DNA of 7,841 bases from JADKCL01 sp031424495 (GTDB taxonomy: Bacteria; Bacteroidota; Bacteroidia; J057; JADKCL01). Where the stretch lies: contig JANPHP010000477.1 in NCBI GenBank assembly GCA_031424495.1, positions 1-7,841 of the forward strand, read 5' to 3'. The notes under the pieces were generated by a model. That model saw only the letters and a list, made by a program, of their open reading frames with translations, was not told the DNA's origin and ran no database searches. Shown here in pieces: positions 6,021 to 7,841 of this stretch. Numbering within the stretch: position 1 is the stretch's first letter; every line of letters begins with the position of its first letter. The position numbers and the translations under genes are program-made.

Positions 6021-7106
6021 ATGAGATTTGACAATACTGAGAAAATCGGACTGAATGCAGTTGATTCGCTGTTCACGAAAGGTGGGAATTGGATTTTTCG
6101 ACTCCAAACGATAAGCGACTTCGGAATCGATGCACACGCAGAACGAGTAATCAATGGTGATCCCAAGGGGCGGAAGATTGAGCTGCAAATCAAGACTGGT
6201 GAAAGCCACGTCAAAGAACAGGGAGAACATTTCATTTTCCGCTTTCGAGATGTCCACAAAAATTACTGGTTTGGCCACCAAGAGCCTGTACTGATAATCT
6301 GGTATTCCACACGTCTAAAAAAGGCATTTTGGGAAGAAATTTGCCCCTCAAAGGTTAGGAAAACGAAAAAGGGGAACAAAATTCTAATTCCCAAGTCCAA
6401 CAGCCTGGAGATTTCCAACTTGGACGAACGCTTGGATTTCATACTAGAAAAGGCTGCGATCTCGAAGCCTTCCCGATCAAAGTTTGTGTCATTCGTTGGG
6501 CAGGAATACACAAGCGAGAACCTTTCACTGGCAAAAATCGAGATGGCACGATTCGATGACATGCATTATGCAATCACAAGCATAAACGCCAACCAAACGC
6601 GGGTCGAACAAGTTCTACTCGAAGTTGCAGCAATAGCCCAAAACTATCGGAAACTGGGGTTGCATAAGAACGATGATAGAGTGCTTTCCACTGCAAAAAG
6701 GCTCAGGGATCAACTCACCTGGATGGCCAAGCGAAACTCGATTTATTGTGATGAGTTTACCGCCAGCCTACCTCTATGGATTGGTGCATATTCATTTGTC
6801 ATTCTTGGTCTGACCTTTCACAACCAACTCCTGTCAATTGATTCGGAACTTGGGCAACCTCAAGAAGCCGTTGGGAAATTGGAAAGCCTTCGAGAGTCTA
6901 TATCCTCTGCCATCGACGGTTGCAACGATAGCATCGACACTTTTTCCGACCCCAGCAAGGATACACCCGAAGACCTCCAAAAAGGATTTGAAATATATGC
7001 AGAATCGGTTTGGAAACTGAAACTTGAATTTGAAGCTGCACTAGAATTCATTGCTGAAAAATCAGAAGCAATTACGAGCCAATTGAGGAAACAAGGCAAT
7101 GTATAG
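6021..7106 (+). CDS. DUF4365 domain protein (PD-(D/E)XK-like nuclease fold)
   Basis: A 361-aa product from ATG 6021. Residues 6-150 match DUF4365: KIGLNAVDSLFTKGGNWIF, then SDFGIDAHAERV with Asp37, then GRKIELQIKTG with Gln56-x-Lys58, then HKNYWFGHQEPVLIIW. The GID...(E/Q)xK arrangement is the putative active site of this PD-(D/E)XK-clan family, whose members occur in defence and mobile contexts. Residues 160-361 are mainly helical (LLEVAAIAQNYRKLGL, KLKLEFEAALEFIAEKSEAI) with one hydrophobic stretch, LPLWIGAYSFVILGLTF, that is more likely a buried helix than a membrane anchor. This half is unassigned. The frame is open to GTG 5940 and ATG 5952. ATG 6021 is chosen because the domain starts there, AAAAAAAGTGGAA precedes it and a TAnnTTTG box lies at 5975. 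It is the only gene between the two long direct repeats. Confidence 0.75.
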   Translation: MRFDNTEKIGLNAVDSLFTKGGNWIFRLQTISDFGIDAHAERVINGDPKGRKIELQIKTGESHVKEQGEHFIFRFRDVHKNYWFGHQEPVLIIWYSTRLKKAFWEEICPSKVRKTKKGNKILIPKSNSLEISNLDERLDFILEKAAISKPSRSKFVSFVGQEYTSENLSLAKIEMARFDDMHYAITSINANQTRVEQVLLEVAAIAQNYRKLGLHKNDDRVLSTAKRLRDQLTWMAKRNSIYCDEFTASLPLWIGAYSFVILGLTFHNQLLSIDSELGQPQEAVGKLESLRESISSAIDGCNDSIDTFSDPSKDTPEDLQKGFEIYAESVWKLKLEFEAALEFIAEKSEAITSQLRKQGNV

Positions 7107-7214
7107 TAGGTTGCTATGGTCGAGTCCCCAAGATTCCATTGTACCGAACAACTGCTTTTTTCAGGGTAGGACAAGGTTCATCTTGCATCACCTTGGCAAT
7201 CTCATGCCGAAAGT

Positions 7215-7295
7215 TGGACACCGTTACAGAATCGTTGAATCCGCATTTTGTCCGTATTCCGTCCCAATTCCGCATCCATTCGACATTCATTAAAA
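7215..7295. repeat. 81-bp unit, copy B1
   Basis: Identical to copy A1 from TGGACACCG through ATTCATTAAAA, apart from block A's extra A immediately after it. The next unit begins 195 bp further on. Confidence 0.85.
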
Positions 7296-7409
7296 TAGAT
7301 GGATTTCGGAGGGATTTTGGATTTCTGGGGCTGCAAGGGGATCGAATCGCCGATGCCTTTTAGTCGGCGACTGGCCTTTGATGTCCATTCGGATGCCGAT
7401 CCCTAAATT

Positions 7410-7490
7410 TGGACACCGTTACCGAACCGTTGAATCCGAATTTTGTCCGTATTCCGTCCCAATTCCGCATTCGATAGGCATTCATTCAAT
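7410..7490. repeat. 81-bp unit, copy B2 (diverged 3' end)
   Basis: Follows copy A2 closely up to AATTCCGCAT (7461-7470), then diverges (TCGATAGGCATTCATTCAAT). It is the most degraded of the four units and the nearest to the methyltransferase gene. Confidence 0.75.
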
Positions 7491-7590
7491 TTGAAGAGGT
7501 TTGGTGAGAATTTTGGGACGCTAAACGGAAGTGGCCAATGCCGACTGAAAATGTCTTCGCTTTTGCCGTGAATTCCTCATTTTTGCTCTC

Positions 7591-7841
7591 ATGGAAGATC
7601 GACAGCAACATTGGGAGGCCGTGTACTCCAAGAAACAGCCCCACGAGGTGAGCTGGACGCAGGAGCGCCCCGAGACATCCTTGCGGTTTATCGACGAGAC
7701 GGGTTTGCCCCTCACGGCAAGCATCATCGACATTGGCGGGGGCGACAGCCGCCTTGTGGACTGCCTTCTTGACTTGGGATTTACCGATCTCACCGTGCTG
7801 GATATTTCAGATGCGGCGATCAGCAGGGCCAAGGCCCGGTT
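7591..7841 (+). CDS. Class I SAM-dependent methyltransferase (N-terminal part, cut by window edge)
   Basis: The first 83 codons of a frame that runs off the window. Residues 1-30 read MEDRQQHWEAVYSKKQPHEV then SWTQERPETS, a signature I associate with a methyltransferase family common in Bacteroidota. Motif I, the SAM-binding loop, is IIDIGGGDSRLVD at residues 45-57. The motif II acidic residue is Asp71 in VLDIS, followed by a helix, AAISRAKAR. The methyl acceptor is unknown; relatives are annotated generically. ATG 7591 is the only possible start, because a TGA at 7546-7548 closes the frame upstream without another ATG. Repeat block B ends about 100 bp upstream and could carry its regulatory region. 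No clear Shine-Dalgarno. Confidence 0.85.
   Translation, partial: MEDRQQHWEAVYSKKQPHEVSWTQERPETSLRFIDETGLPLTASIIDIGGGDSRLVDCLLDLGFTDLTVLDISDAAISRAKAR

Larger units (their letters stand above)
7178..7494. repeat. Direct repeat block B (right copy)
   Basis: The second copy of the block at 5380-5697, offset by 1797-1798 bp in the same orientation, with the same internal order: unit, spacer with hairpin (TCGCCGA 7347-7353, TCGGCGA 7364-7370), unit. Its left edge starts about 70 bp after the DUF4365 stop. Its right edge lies about 100 bp before the methyltransferase start. Confidence 0.9.

Noticed and set aside
5417..7490. CRISPR array
   Set aside because: Only four units, far longer than CRISPR repeats, with irregular spacing and near-identical spacers; no cas genes.
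5380..7494. Integron cassette array with attC sites
   Set aside because: The 81-bp units lack paired GTTRRRY/RYYYAAC core sites and overall palindromic folding, and no integrase gene is present.
5380..7494. Composite transposon with flanking insertion sequences
   Set aside because: The blocks are too short for a transposase, have no terminal inverted repeats and no visible target-site duplication.

Overview
The window looks like an accessory stretch of a Bacteroidota-type chromosome. That assignment is an inference. Most starts lack a clear Shine-Dalgarno sequence and sit behind A-rich leaders. There are candidate promoters of the TAnnTTTG type. The right-end methyltransferase resembles a family I associate with Bacteroidota. 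Base composition is moderate, with no obvious extreme.

Layout, left to right. (1) 1-879 (-): a complete TPR lipoprotein with a Cys-rich GTCSHHGGV tail (DUF3761-like). (2) 1123-2169 (+): an Mrr-like PD-(D/E)XK nuclease with a large unassigned C-terminal half. (3) 2189-2809 (-): an unrecognised 206-aa protein, convergent with the nuclease. (4) 3060-4031 (-): an unrecognised 323-aa protein with a helical C-terminal half that is only weakly HEPN-like. (5) 4100-4890: no convincing intact gene. It holds a truncated, frameshifted copy of the 3' end of the next gene, an 11-bp tandem array, and a clear leftward intrinsic terminator whose upstream transcript is unidentified. (6) 4891-5355 (-): a 154-aa protein with a probable winged-helix C-terminus, the intact relative of that pseudogene. 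(7) 5380-7494: two nearly identical direct repeats of about 320 bp (5380-5697 and 7178-7494), each carrying two copies of an 81-bp unit. They bracket a single gene, a DUF4365-family (PD-(D/E)XK-like) protein at 6021-7106 (+). (8) 7591-end (+): the start of a class I SAM-dependent methyltransferase, cut by the window edge.

The most interesting structure is the DUF4365 gene held between long direct repeats, which looks like a one-gene cassette or a recent duplication product. Two different predicted nuclease-fold proteins, two unrecognised proteins and a decaying paralogue lie close together. This is the composition expected of a defence or genome-plasticity island, but no single recognised defence system is present. 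No integrase, transposase, reverse transcriptase, CRISPR array, rRNA or convincing tRNA was found.
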